A stretch of 64,000 bases of DNA from Bacteroidetes bacterium GWF2_33_38 (GTDB lineage Bacteria; Bacteroidota; Bacteroidia; Bacteroidales; GWF2-33-38): the NCBI GenBank assembly GCA_001769505.1, contig MEOF01000049.1:1-64000 (forward strand). The letters are read 5' to 3'. The notes under the pieces were generated by a model. It saw only the letters and a list, made by a program, of their open reading frames with translations. It was not told the origin of the DNA and did not search any database. Position 1 is the stretch's first letter; every line of letters begins with the position of its first letter. Both the position numbers and the translations under genes were made by a program. Shown piece after piece: positions 26,802 to 35,577 of this stretch.

Positions 26802-27914
26802 AACTATAGATATTATGCCTAAAATGGAAAAGTTTACATCTTCTACTTTAATTAATGGAAAATTGTTGCAACGCCCATTTAGTCCATTTGTCCCATTATT
26901 TTCACCGTTTATATATTCTTTTGTTGGAGCACTAACGTCTCTATATCTAACTTTATTTATGAGTACATCTCCTATCTGCCCACACTCACCTCTAGTGCCT
27001 CCTTTTCCTCCTTCTCCTTCAGATATTTCAAAGCGAAATATAGATTTATACTTTTCTGCCTCAGGTGAAAAAACAATTTTGATATTTCCACAATTACCTC
27101 CGCTACCACCATTTCCTCCACGTCCTCCACGTCCTCCAGGTAACCCTGGCACTAATGGCTGTACAGTTTTATTAAGAGTAACGGCAGTATAATAGCCTAT
27201 ACTAAGCTCTCCTTTACCACCATTACCACCATTACCACCATTACCTCCATTACCACCATTTGCTTTTATGATTATTTCACTGAACAATGGGTCTGATAGA
27301 TAATAACGAATAGATTTTTCTTTTAAATCCATCACCTTTAAACAAAGTAGCTTATTACTAGTTATCCTCTCTTCAATCCTAACAAGAACTTCTATATCCC
27401 TTCCATCTTCGCCCTTTAACCCATCTTCACCGTTTAGTCCATCTACACCGCTTAGTCCATCTTCACCGTTTAGTCCTTTTTTGCCATTTCTCTGGGAATA
27501 ATCAACAATTAATAATCCTTGATAATTTAGGCGAATATTTGTGTCGCATTTTATTTTCCTATCTTTTTTATAAACAATACTAAATGGTATTTCATCAGTA
27601 TTAGGATATTTTGAATTTTGATGAACAACAAGTTGTCCTTTATTATTAAATGAAGCATCCATTGACTCTAGATCAAAGCATAAATTATTAACTATTCCTT
27701 CTGATATTATTGTTTTTTTTCCCTGCATAGCAAATATTGAAATATCAATTGCTTGATTAGTCCTAAATGAATCAGGAAAAACTACATGAATATTTGAAAT
27801 GTTAGCCTTATTAATCTTCTTTACAAGTTTTTTTTGTTCTTTATCTTGTGCAAATAATTGGTTTAGGGATCCTATTATGAGAAAAATAATTAATATTTGT
27901 CTTGCTTTTATCAT
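26769..27914 (-). CDS. Secreted collagen-like and Gly-Asn-rich repeat protein
   Basis: 381 residues from the start at 27914, where a signal peptide begins (MIKARQILIIFLIIGSLNQLFAQ region). An upstream in-frame Met at 27962 gives a non-hydrophobic extension and is rejected. A folded N-terminal part is followed by collagen-type Gly-X-Y runs (GLNGEDGLSGVDG, GLKGEDG), a core strand region, a run of NGG triplets, and a second Gly-rich block (GLPGGRGGRGGNGG). Such proteins form extended fibres at cell surfaces in other bacteria. It is island cargo with its stop in the tail repeat. Function unknown. Confidence 0.75.
   Translation of the reverse strand: MIKARQILIIFLIIGSLNQLFAQDKEQKKLVKKINKANISNIHVVFPDSFRTNQAIDISIFAMQGKKTIISEGIVNNLCFDLESMDASFNNKGQLVVHQNSKYPNTDEIPFSIVYKKDRKIKCDTNIRLNYQGLLIVDYSQRNGKKGLNGEDGLSGVDGLNGEDGLKGEDGRDIEVLVRIEERITSNKLLCLKVMDLKEKSIRYYLSDPLFSEIIIKANGGNGGNGGNGGNGGKGELSIGYYTAVTLNKTVQPLVPGLPGGRGGRGGNGGSGGNCGNIKIVFSPEAEKYKSIFRFEISEGEGGKGGTRGECGQIGDVLINKVRYRDVSAPTKEYINGENNGTNGLNGRCNNFPLIKVEDVNFSILGIISIVNRIDGSASKF
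27214..27258. repeat. Five 9-bp tandem repeats in the collagen-like gene
   Basis: Five units of TTACCACCA, one with a single change, encode Asn-Gly-Gly on the minus strand. The unit length keeps frame, so slippage would alter tract length without breaking the gene. Confidence 0.85.
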
Positions 27915-28031
27915 AATTGTAGTTAACTCATTTATATATGCACCAAAAGTGTATATATACATCTAAATTTGCTTGTATTTGTAAACCTTTGGGGAAATAC
28001 TATTTTTCAAAAATATTTATTTTTTTCTTAT

Positions 28032-28255
28032 AAATCAACGAAACCCGATTTTATATTTTGTAATCTTTTGCTTGTTAAATTTATTCCAATTTCAATTCCC
28101 ATTGCAACCATTCAACTGTATGAATTGCTAATACAAATTAGCAGTTGTTGTAAAATAAATTTGCGGTTGCAAATACAAGAAACTATCGAATCAATATAAA
28201 ACAAAAAATCCTCGAAAATTTCGAGGATTTTTTGTTTTATGCTACCTGATAAATT
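28032..28255. repeat. Leader repeat, copy B
   Basis: A 224-bp segment closely matching copy C at 30169-30387. It includes a hairpin (TCCTCGAAA/TTTCGAGGA) with flanking A and T runs that duplicates the terminator found after actP. Weaker similarity continues to about 27925, just before the start of the collagen-like gene. Confidence 0.85.
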
Positions 28256-28304
28256 TTTTGCCGCTGTCGGAATCCTTTCCGACAACAGACCCAAATATAC
28301 TCCA

Positions 28305-28410
28305 AAAATTTGTAGCAAAGAGCAAAATCTGTATGCAAATCGAACCGCTCCTATAAATCGGAGAGGTTTACTCCTTCAGAATTTACTGGCGGAAAAGGCT
28401 ACTCGATTAG
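28305..28410. repeat. Tail repeat, copy B'
   Basis: Second copy of the tail repeat, 34 bp after the stop of the lipoprotein gene on the minus strand. Between it and leader copy B is a small hairpin, TGTCGGA/TCCGACA, at about 28265-28284. Confidence 0.75.
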
Positions 28411-28444
28411 GGCTAGTATTTTTATATTTCAAACTATTTTCCAT

Positions 28445-29080
28445 TTAATTATAAACTGGAATCTCAACTAAATAGCTTACTGTAACACGATTCCCATTAT
28501 TAAATGGAGTGCTAAAGTTGGGTAACTTGCCAATGAGAATTTTAGCTAATTGTATTTCCTCATTATTTTTTGTCATCGCCTCTTTATAAGTTGCTTTTCC
28601 TGATTCGTTTATTAAAATATAAACTCCAATTTTTTTAAAATCATTTGATGGCGTTGAGTGTTTTCTAAAAAATTCAAAAAGAAGTGAGTCATTCTCATAT
28701 TCATTATTTGCTCCTGGGAAAAGTGGTTTTTGGTCAACACTATGAAAACTATAAACAGGTGAATTTTCATCTTTAGTATTAATATTTACTATTGCATTCT
28801 CTGTTTTCCAAATACGCTCAACTACAGAAATGAACACAAATTTGTCAGGTTGTTTTTTTTCTATTTTTAATTTTAAACTGTCTGATGAAGTGAAATCTCC
28901 CTCTATTTCTTCGAGGTCAAAATGTCCATTATAAATTTTGTTTTGGTAGTCATATGAAAAATAAATTTCACTAGTGTCAATTTTCTGAATTGCAACAGTC
29001 TTAGTTGAATATTTTTGAGTGCAGCTTGAAAAAATGACTGTCATGAATGTTAATATAATAAGTGCAATTTTTCCTCTCAT
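28445..29080 (-). CDS. Putative lipoprotein with TonB-like C-terminus
   Basis: 211 residues from the Met at 29080, where the lipoprotein signal begins (MRGKIALIILTF, then FSSC). A Met 11 codons earlier would precede the signal with a charged stretch. The last 60 residues (IGVYILINESGK, then a QLAKILIGKLPNFSTP helix-turn and VTVSYLVEIP) resemble the C-terminal domain of TonB-like proteins of Bacteroidota. It is probably an envelope protein. It lies just downstream of the attC-like hairpin, as a cassette gene would. Confidence 0.6.
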   Translation of the reverse strand: MRGKIALIILTFMTVIFSSCTQKYSTKTVAIQKIDTSEIYFSYDYQNKIYNGHFDLEEIEGDFTSSDSLKLKIEKKQPDKFVFISVVERIWKTENAIVNINTKDENSPVYSFHSVDQKPLFPGANNEYENDSLLFEFFRKHSTPSNDFKKIGVYILINESGKATYKEAMTKNNEEIQLAKILIGKLPNFSTPFNNGNRVTVSYLVEIPVYN

Positions 29081-29122
29081 TTTTTTATTAATATTTATTC
29101 TCGGTGGCTTCATTTAATATTA

Positions 29123-29220
29123 GCCCTAACAGCGGCCGCTTGGCATTGTGCAAATTATGTCAAACTTTTCAATCCACAAAAACTTTTTTATTTGCATAAT
29201 GCTAAGCGGCTGTTATAGCC
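29123..29220 (-). repeat. attC-like recombination site
   Basis: A 98-bp imperfect palindrome. On the minus strand the left side begins TATAACAGCCGCTT and the right side ends AAGCGGCCGCTGTTAGGGC. The arms pair over about 25 bases except for three unpaired bases (GGC) on one side and two mismatches. TGTTAGGG resembles the integron core GTTRRRY. Unpaired bases in a long hairpin are typical of attC. No integrase is in the window. Confidence 0.55.
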
Positions 29221-29229
29221 TGAATTTAT

Positions 29230-30033
29230 TTATTTTGAAAGTAATTCAACTATATCTTCTTTTGTCTTTATTTTATTTTTAATTTCAAGTTTCGAACTCT
29301 CAGTTAGATTGGGATTTTCTATAAAATAAAGAATGAGACCAACTTCAATATTATCAGATAATGTAAATTCAAGACCTTCATAAAAAATATCATTACCGTA
29401 TTTTTTATAAAAATAATCGAATGTCTGTTTAGCATACTCTATTCCAAGACTATCTTCAATATTTTCTTTTCTTGTTAGAGTTATCATTTGAGTTATATAC
29501 TCGTCCTTGTTTTTGATAATTCTACGTTTTAAATATTTTTTAAAATCTTCTTTTGATTTTACACTGTTTCTAATATACTGTTTGATACTGTCTGAAAGTT
29601 TTGGGTTCTCAACAAAATAAAGAATCAATCGAATTTCAATACTATCTATTAAATTACCTTTAAATCCCTCATAAAGTAAATCGTCCCCATATTTTTTATA
29701 AAGATATTTATATGCTTCATTTGCATATTCAAGTCCTATACTATCAGGAAAATTTTCTTCTTTACACACATTAACAATTTCATTTATATATTCCTCTTTA
29801 TTTTGATAAATTTTTCTTTTTAAATCCTTTTGAAATAAAAAATATAAGGTAAAAAGGACAACAATGATTGATACTGATAATAAAATAATCTTTTTGAAGA
29901 ATTTCTTAAGTCTATGCTTTTCAACGTTTTTGTCTTTATAAATGACATTCATATACAATAGTAACATGGTAATTAAAGAAAAAGTAAGCATTAATAAAGC
30001 ACTAAAAAATATTATCCTTAAAAGTTCAATCAT
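29230..30033 (-). CDS. Membrane protein with two internal repeats
   Basis: 267 residues from the Met at 30033 (MIELLRIIFF). The frame extends 20 residues upstream into the leader repeat, which is rejected. Two N-terminal membrane segments (about residues 3-27 and 47-68) are followed by two similar halves of about 96 residues. Each has (K/N)(E/D)EYI, then D SLGIEYA or DSIGLEYA, Y(L/F)YKKYG(D/N), LLYEGF/IFYEGL and LILYF(V/I)ENP. The domain is unknown. The upstream region contains the IR at 30070-30137. Confidence 0.65.
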   Translation of the reverse strand: MIELLRIIFFSALLMLTFSLITMLLLYMNVIYKDKNVEKHRLKKFFKKIILLSVSIIVVLFTLYFLFQKDLKRKIYQNKEEYINEIVNVCKEENFPDSIGLEYANEAYKYLYKKYGDDLLYEGFKGNLIDSIEIRLILYFVENPKLSDSIKQYIRNSVKSKEDFKKYLKRRIIKNKDEYITQMITLTRKENIEDSLGIEYAKQTFDYFYKKYGNDIFYEGLEFTLSDNIEVGLILYFIENPNLTESSKLEIKNKIKTKEDIVELLSK

Positions 30034-30069
30034 AATTTCAATCTCTAATTTTGGCTCTAACTCGTTTAT

Positions 30070-30137
30070 AACCGTACCATAATATGTAAGCAAATACAGC
30101 TAAATTTGGTTGTATTTATGTACCTTTTGGTACGGTT
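30070..30137. repeat. Inverted repeat before the 29230-30033 gene
   Basis: AACCGTACCA at 30070-30079 pairs perfectly with TGGTACGGTT at 30128-30137. It lies between the start of the gene and leader copy C. Possible operator or element end. Confidence 0.5.
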
Positions 30138-30168
30138 TATTTTTTCAAATGTAAAAATTATATTTTAC

Positions 30169-30387
30169 AAATCAACGAAACCCGATTTTATATTTTGTAG
30201 GCTTTCGCTTGTTGAATTTATTGCAATTCCCATTGCAACCATTCAACTGTATGAATTGCTAATTTGTATTGGCAATTGTTGTAAAATAAATTTGCGGTTG
30301 CAAATACAAGAAACTATCGAATCAATATAAAACAAAAAATCCCCGAAAATTTCGAGGATTCTTTGTTTTATGCTACCTGATAAATTT
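30169..30387. repeat. Leader repeat, copy C
   Basis: A 219-bp segment starting at the actP stop codon (two bases of it are inside) and closely matching copy B at 28032-28255. It contains the actP terminator. This is probably the original copy, since it is attached to a complete conserved gene. Confidence 0.85.
30333..30369 (-). terminator. actP terminator
   Basis: Hairpin ATCCCCGAAA/TTTCGAGGAT with a T run on the minus strand, 20-50 bp after the symporter stop. A near-copy is in leader copy B. Confidence 0.75.
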
Positions 30388-32275
30388 AATTAACATCAAT
30401 CTTATTCGCATTGTCCTTTTGCGACATTAGCGAAACAACAACTAAGGTTAACAAGGCTAAAGTAAACGAAATAATAGCTGGAGCATCAATTGGTTGAATC
30501 GCATTTTCGCGAGCTATTCCAAAAAATTGTTCTCCAATGGTTGGTCCGGTCATGATAATACCAAGAGCCGAAACAATACCAACAATAATCGACCATGAAA
30601 CGCCTTTTGCTGTTGTTTTTTTCCAGAACAACACCATAAGAATTGCTGGAAGATTTGCCGATGCAGCTACTGCAAAAGCCCAACCTACCAAGAAAGAAAC
30701 GTTCATTCCCTTAAATAAAATTCCTAACAAAATAGCAATAATCCCAACTCCAAATGCAGCAAATTTTCCTGCTCGTACTTTTGCCTTATCAGTTAAATTT
30801 TTGCCTAAGAATTTGTCGATAAAATCGTGTGCAATTGCACCCGACGAGGCTACGATTAAACCACTAACAGTTCCTAAAACGGTTGCAAAAGCAATTGCCG
30901 AAATTATAGAGAACAATCCAATTCCAAAAGCTTTAGCGAGAAGAGGTCCCGACATATTGCTACTTTCAACATCAAGTACACCATTTACAGCTGCTCCAAG
31001 TCCCATGAAAAGAGTTAAAACGTAGAAAAATCCAATGGCCGCAATCGCAACAATGGTTGATTTACGTGCCGCTTTTTGGCTTGACACAGTATAGTAACGA
31101 ATCAAAATATGAGGCAATGAAGCTGTTCCAAGAAATAAAGCTAACATCAATGAAATAAAGTTGATTTTGCCAATCATGCTATCGTCTTTAATATCGGGAA
31201 ACTGAAGACCAGGTATCAGCATGTCGGAACCTTTGGTAATGTCTTGTCTCCAGAGGGTTACATCATCACCATTATCTTTAAATTTTTGTTTCAAAAATCG
31301 AACTAATTCACTATTTCCAATTGTTGATAAGAATTTGAATGGTCCGATTGCTCCTGTTGCATCAACTTCTTTGCCGTCAACAATAATTTTGTTCATGTGA
31401 CCAACTGGAAAGAATTTCGCTTTTTCTTTTGGCTCGCCATTATATAATTCTGTACCATCAGCTTTTATTGTTTTCGACAAAACTTCAATATAACCTTTGT
31501 CAGTGCTCTCGAACCAACGATCAACGCCTTCTTTCTGCATTTTAACAAAAGTATGACCTTTAATTGTAGTGTCGTTTGCCGCCATATAACCCTGCATGTT
31601 GCTATCGTTTAGTACGATAAAATCGTGATATTTTTGTCCTTCATGTTCAGGTTTCAACGAAAGTCCATTGTTAAAAATGTAAACTGCTAAAATCGTAGAG
31701 AAAACGATAAGTAAACCGCCTTTAATAAATTGTACATAGGTTGTGGACGTCATACCTGCTGTAGCAACAATTGTAATTACAATTGCCCCAACTATAACAA
31801 CTCCGACCCAATGAGGTAGTCCTAAAAGTGGCGTTACAAGATCTCCAGCACCAACCATTTGTGGGATTAAGTAAAAAATCGAAACGATAAGTGTGCTGAA
31901 TGCTGCTGTAAACTGAATTCCTTTTGAATTAAATTTTGCATCTAAGGCATCGGTAAATGTGTATTTACCAAGTCGTTTTAGCGGTTCTGCTACGAGAAAT
32001 AATGCAACAATCCATCCGGCAAGATAGCCGATTGAATATAAAAAACCATCATAACCAGAATAAGCAATCATTCCGCAAATTCCTAAGAATGAGGCAGCCG
32101 ATAAGTAGTCTCCTGCAAATGCAATTCCGTTAACAGCCCAGTGAATTGAGCCTCCGGCAGCAAAATAACCACTTGCCGATTTTGTTTTTCGTGCAAAATA
32201 AAATGATAAACCAAGCACAAGGGCTACGAATACCAAGAATAATACTACTGCAAATGTTGACGCTTCGTAAATCAT
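30386..32275 (-). CDS. actP: Sodium:solute symporter, acetate (ActP)-like
   Basis: A 629-residue SSS-family transporter with about 13 membrane helices. The opening YFARKTKSASGYFAAGGSI and AGDYLSAASFLGI are the family's sodium-site region. VAASANLPAILMVLFWKKTT lies near the end. Residues about 210-350 form a large soluble insertion between helices, longer than in E. coli ActP. The DUF485 protein encoded 2 bp upstream is the usual partner of acetate-type symporters. Substrate inferred as a short carboxylate; acetate is most likely. Confidence 0.82.
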   Translation of the reverse strand: MIYEASTFAVVLFLVFVALVLGLSFYFARKTKSASGYFAAGGSIHWAVNGIAFAGDYLSAASFLGICGMIAYSGYDGFLYSIGYLAGWIVALFLVAEPLKRLGKYTFTDALDAKFNSKGIQFTAAFSTLIVSIFYLIPQMVGAGDLVTPLLGLPHWVGVVIVGAIVITIVATAGMTSTTYVQFIKGGLLIVFSTILAVYIFNNGLSLKPEHEGQKYHDFIVLNDSNMQGYMAANDTTIKGHTFVKMQKEGVDRWFESTDKGYIEVLSKTIKADGTELYNGEPKEKAKFFPVGHMNKIIVDGKEVDATGAIGPFKFLSTIGNSELVRFLKQKFKDNGDDVTLWRQDITKGSDMLIPGLQFPDIKDDSMIGKINFISLMLALFLGTASLPHILIRYYTVSSQKAARKSTIVAIAAIGFFYVLTLFMGLGAAVNGVLDVESSNMSGPLLAKAFGIGLFSIISAIAFATVLGTVSGLIVASSGAIAHDFIDKFLGKNLTDKAKVRAGKFAAFGVGIIAILLGILFKGMNVSFLVGWAFAVAASANLPAILMVLFWKKTTAKGVSWSIIVGIVSALGIIMTGPTIGEQFFGIARENAIQPIDAPAIISFTLALLTLVVVSLMSQKDNANKIDVN

Positions 32276-32277
32276 AA

Positions 32278-32553
32278 TTATTCCTCCTTATTTAATTTGT
32301 TTTCATAACCGGTGCAAATCCAATTGTAGATTAAGCCCATAATAATCGCAAGTACAATTAACCCAAAACCGAATACAACGGCAAGGTTTTGTTGTCCTAG
32401 AACAATTTTTCCCATTGTCTCGTAATTTAATACGCCAATTGCTACAAAAATAGCATACACGGTGGTGTATAAAATAAATAACCAGACGCCAAGTTTTGCC
32501 TTTTTCCCCGAGGCATTATCGACACCTAATTTTGCTGCTGGTCCATGACTCAT
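32278..32553 (-). CDS. DUF485 membrane protein, symporter partner
   Basis: A 91-residue protein with two membrane helices (about residues 20-42 and 55-78), a charged N-terminus and a charged tail. It matches the DUF485/YjcH type that is encoded directly before acetate symporters. The actP start follows 2 bp after its stop, so they are one operon. The 209 bp upstream, shared with the divergent porin gene, hold only A/T-rich sequence. Confidence 0.82.
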   Translation of the reverse strand: MSHGPAAKLGVDNASGKKAKLGVWLFILYTTVYAIFVAIGVLNYETMGKIVLGQQNLAVVFGFGLIVLAIIMGLIYNWICTGYENKLNKEE

Positions 32554-32762
32554 AACATTCTGTGTTTTAGTTAATAATTAAAATTCATATTTCTGACTAC
32601 AATAATAAATATAAATAACATATAAAAAAAACCAATAATCTATATATATAGATTGATTTGTGCTTTTTATGATGAAAGAAATACAAATTATTATAAAAAG
32701 AATACTTGATTCGATATATTAAAAAAAAAATATATTTTTGTTCATAAATTAAAAATATATAT

Positions 32763-34043
32763 ATGAAAAAACTATTATTTGTATTTGCAGCCATTCTAAC
32801 AATTCCAACATTTTTGTTCTCTCAAGAAGAGAAAAAAGAAGAATATGGAATAAAATGGGGCGGATTTATTGCTAACGACATGCTTTATAATACTCGTCAG
32901 GTTGTTTCGGCAAGGGGTGAAGGCTTACTACTGTTAGTTCCGTCTCCTTTACTATTAGATGCTGACGGAGAAGATATCAATGCAACTCCAAACCTAAATT
33001 TAATTGGAATTCATTCTCGTTTGAAAGGAACAATTACGTCTCCAGATGCATTTGGAGCAAAAACATCAGGATACCTTGAAATTGATTTTTATGGAAAAGA
33101 TGCAGCAACTGCTTTTATGCCGATTCTTCGACATGCATTTATGAAGATGAATTGGGAAGGAGGATCTGAATTATTAATTGGACAATTTTGGAATCCTTCG
33201 TTTGTAACAGATTGCTACCCTGGTACAGTATCATACGGGGCTGGCGTTCCGTTTAATCCGCTTTCACGAACACCTCAATTACGTTTTACTAGAGCTTTTG
33301 GTGGGTTAAAAGTTTTTGCATCAATTATGTCACAAGGAGCTGTTAAGAGTAGTGCTGGAGCAACTACAGCTATGAATTCAGGAATCCCTGAGGCTCATAT
33401 ACAAATTCAATATGCTAAGAAAAAAGAAGACGGAACAGGAATTTTTACAGGTGCTGGATTTTATATAAAAACACTTAAACCCCTGAATAATGTAACTGCA
33501 GATACTAATGGCGTTGCGTTAAAGTATAAAACGGATGTTACAGTATCAGGAGCAACTTCATTTGCATATTTTAAAATGATACTTAAGCCAATTACATTCA
33601 AATTATATGGTATGCTTGGACAATTGAACGATAACATGGTAATGATGGGAGGTTATGCAACTCAGTACGATACAACAACTGTATTATCAACCGGAAACAG
33701 ATATGATTATACATATTCGCCATACAAAACATTGACTACTTGGGTTGATTTTAATACTAACGGTAAAAAAATAGAAGTTGGATTATTCGCAGGATATAGC
33801 AAAAATTTAGGAACGCTAGACGACATAACTATTAATGCAAAAGTCGGTAGATGGACAGATGTAGAGTCAATGATGAGAATAGCTCCTAGAGTTGTTTTTA
33901 AATCAAGTAAAATGAGTTTTGGTTTTGAGCTTGAATACAGTTCAGTTAACTACGGTAGTGTTTTCGGAGCTAAAGGTGTTGTTGAAGAATTTACTACTGC
34001 AAATAATATTAGAGGAATATTTTCAGCCATGTACAATTTCTAA
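32763..34043 (+). CDS. Predicted outer-membrane porin
   Basis: A 426-residue protein with a signal peptide (MKKLLFVFAAILTIPTFLFSQ). Alternating amphipathic strands, LRHAFMKMNWEGGSELLIGQFW and RTPQLRFTRAFGG, and a C-terminal aromatic residue (MYNF) indicate an outer-membrane beta-barrel. It is divergent from the actP operon; a -7-like TATTTTTG lies at 32733-32740, without a correctly spaced TTG. A role in carboxylate uptake with the symporter is suggested only by position. It is followed by a strong terminator. Confidence 0.75.
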   Translation: MKKLLFVFAAILTIPTFLFSQEEKKEEYGIKWGGFIANDMLYNTRQVVSARGEGLLLLVPSPLLLDADGEDINATPNLNLIGIHSRLKGTITSPDAFGAKTSGYLEIDFYGKDAATAFMPILRHAFMKMNWEGGSELLIGQFWNPSFVTDCYPGTVSYGAGVPFNPLSRTPQLRFTRAFGGLKVFASIMSQGAVKSSAGATTAMNSGIPEAHIQIQYAKKKEDGTGIFTGAGFYIKTLKPLNNVTADTNGVALKYKTDVTVSGATSFAYFKMILKPITFKLYGMLGQLNDNMVMMGGYATQYDTTTVLSTGNRYDYTYSPYKTLTTWVDFNTNGKKIEVGLFAGYSKNLGTLDDITINAKVGRWTDVESMMRIAPRVVFKSSKMSFGFELEYSSVNYGSVFGAKGVVEEFTTANNIRGIFSAMYNF

Positions 34044-34061
34044 AAACATAAAAGCATAAAT

Positions 34062-34090
34062 AAAAAAGGAGACAGAGGTCTCCTTTTTTT
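34062..34090. terminator. Strong bidirectional terminator
   Basis: Stem AAAAAAGGAGAC/GTCTCCTTTTTT with a 4-base loop, between the porin (+) and the convergent DUF302 gene (-). Confidence 0.88.
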
Positions 34091-34097
34091 GTTTAAC

Positions 34098-34604
34098 CTA
34101 AAACAGAGTATATTTCAAATTTATGAATCGCATCATATCTTCAACTTCGAGCGAAACCTCTTCGATAATTTTCTCTACTTCGCCACCAAATATTTTTCCC
34201 ATAATTGCTCCATTCATAGTAGATACCAAAACTTGTCCATCAGATTTCTCATAAACAGCAAAAGTTTTAGGCATCATATTTCCGATTTTTTTTCGCTCAT
34301 CGGATTTGAGCATGCGAGCAGAGTATGCCCCAGAGCAATATTTAATTATTTTATAATTCCCGATTGGAAAGCCTCCATTTTCAATCACTTCTTTGTTTTG
34401 GTCAATTATTTCAGTTACGTGCCAGCCGGCTTTGTTGTTTATTCTATCGACAATTACACTTACGGTTTTGTCAAAGTCATATGGACTTTTAAGTTCATTT
34501 ACCATCATATCTCCTGAAGAAATGCTAATCACAATTCCCGAAAAAATAATTCCGGCTAAAAAGCCAAATATTAGCATTACAATTACAAGTACTTTTGTAT
34601 TCAT
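34098..34604 (-). CDS. DUF302 domain protein, membrane anchored
   Basis: A 168-residue protein with one N-terminal membrane segment (residues 4-30) and a DUF302 domain, about residues 42-140. Typical features are SPYDFDKTVSVI, the GWHV strand, YKIIKYCSGAYSARMLK and MMPKTFAVYE, ending with GEVEKIIEEV. The family's role is uncertain; relatives are found near sulfur or redox genes. It lies about 20 bp downstream of the TDT-type transporter and is probably co-transcribed. Confidence 0.8.
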   Translation of the reverse strand: MNTKVLVIVMLIFGFLAGIIFSGIVISISSGDMMVNELKSPYDFDKTVSVIVDRINNKAGWHVTEIIDQNKEVIENGGFPIGNYKIIKYCSGAYSARMLKSDERKKIGNMMPKTFAVYEKSDGQVLVSTMNGAIMGKIFGGEVEKIIEEVSLEVEDMMRFINLKYTLF

Positions 34605-34626
34605 TTTATTTCATTTTTAATTTTAA

Positions 34627-35577
34627 TTAGTCTTCGTTTACACATATTTCTCTATTCATAATTTTCTTTACAGTCTCTCGCATAACAATAGAAACAACTA
34701 CAATTGCAACAACAAAAAAGAAAAATGAGAAATATTTATATATAGCCTGATGCGATATTTGGTATGCCACAACCGATGCAATGGTTACAGCCATTAACGG
34801 AAAGGTAAAAGCCCACCACGAAATAAAAAATTTAAGTTTTTTGAAGCTTTTGTACAAGAAAAAAAGTAAGGCTACAAAAAAGTACGACATATAAAGCATA
34901 AACACGGCGAAGCTATCCCAACTTTGAGTAATACGCATATAGGCAATGAATCCAATTGCAGGAGGAGCTATTAAAATAAATAATGTTGGTATAAATTTTT
35001 GAGGTAATTGATGATGGAAAATTGCTCGATTCAAAAATATAGCAAAAAGAATAATCCAAAAGAAAAAACCAACCGAAAAAAAACCAAAAGAAAAAGCATC
35101 TGGTAAAAATTCGACTCCAGCAACAGGAATAAGAATATTTCCTACAACTGGAATAAACCAAGCAGGATTCATCGTTTGAATTTCAAAATTGTGTTGAATC
35201 CAAAAACGGATAGTGTGCAACATCAAAAACGAATGGACAATAAGTCCGACCCACCAAAAAACCATCGAAACAAATGGCCAATATCCCATAAAAGCAATTG
35301 AAAGCAACAGCATCGAAATGGAAATAGCCGAAAAGAAATTAATTCTTATCGGATGATTAAAATCGGCTTTAAATTCGTTGAAATGAAAAATCGCTTTTCG
35401 TCCATAGTTATAAGTAATAAACAAAAAAAGAATAAAAGTGAAAAACAAAAAAAAGTCGAAAAAAAATTTGGGAAGCCACTGCATGTGATAAAATTTGCTA
35501 AAAACAATCGTAAGACCCGAAAGCCCCATCACGATTGCGTATGTCGTGATAGGAAAAAACTGTAATTTTTCTTTCAT
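34627..35577 (-). CDS. TDT/SLAC1-family transporter
   Basis: A 316-residue protein with about 10 membrane helices. It starts FFPITTYAIVMGLSGLTIVF, the hallmark of the TehA/SLAC1/tellurite-resistance dicarboxylate transporter family. The central NPAWFIPVVGNILIPVAG motif lines the pore in relatives. Anions such as sulfite, dicarboxylates or nitrate are possible substrates; none can be chosen from sequence. First gene of a two-gene unit with DUF302. Confidence 0.85.
   Translation of the reverse strand: MKEKLQFFPITTYAIVMGLSGLTIVFSKFYHMQWLPKFFFDFFLFFTFILFLFITYNYGRKAIFHFNEFKADFNHPIRINFFSAISISMLLLSIAFMGYWPFVSMVFWWVGLIVHSFLMLHTIRFWIQHNFEIQTMNPAWFIPVVGNILIPVAGVEFLPDAFSFGFFSVGFFFWIILFAIFLNRAIFHHQLPQKFIPTLFILIAPPAIGFIAYMRITQSWDSFAVFMLYMSYFFVALLFFLYKSFKKLKFFISWWAFTFPLMAVTIASVVAYQISHQAIYKYFSFFFFVVAIVVVSIVMRETVKKIMNREICVNED

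Noticed and set aside
26752-27192. Open frame on the plus strand opposite the collagen-like gene
   Set aside because: It mirrors the Gly-rich repeat as Pro-rich sequence; the minus strand has the signal peptide and sensible domain order.
27214-27258. CRISPR-like short repeat array
   Set aside because: The repeats are 9-bp contiguous codon repeats in a coding frame with no spacers.
28112-28448. Small frames in leader copy B and tail copy B'
   Set aside because: They lie in repeat DNA. Similar peptides are partly readable from both tail copies, but there is no start site or length that supports a gene.
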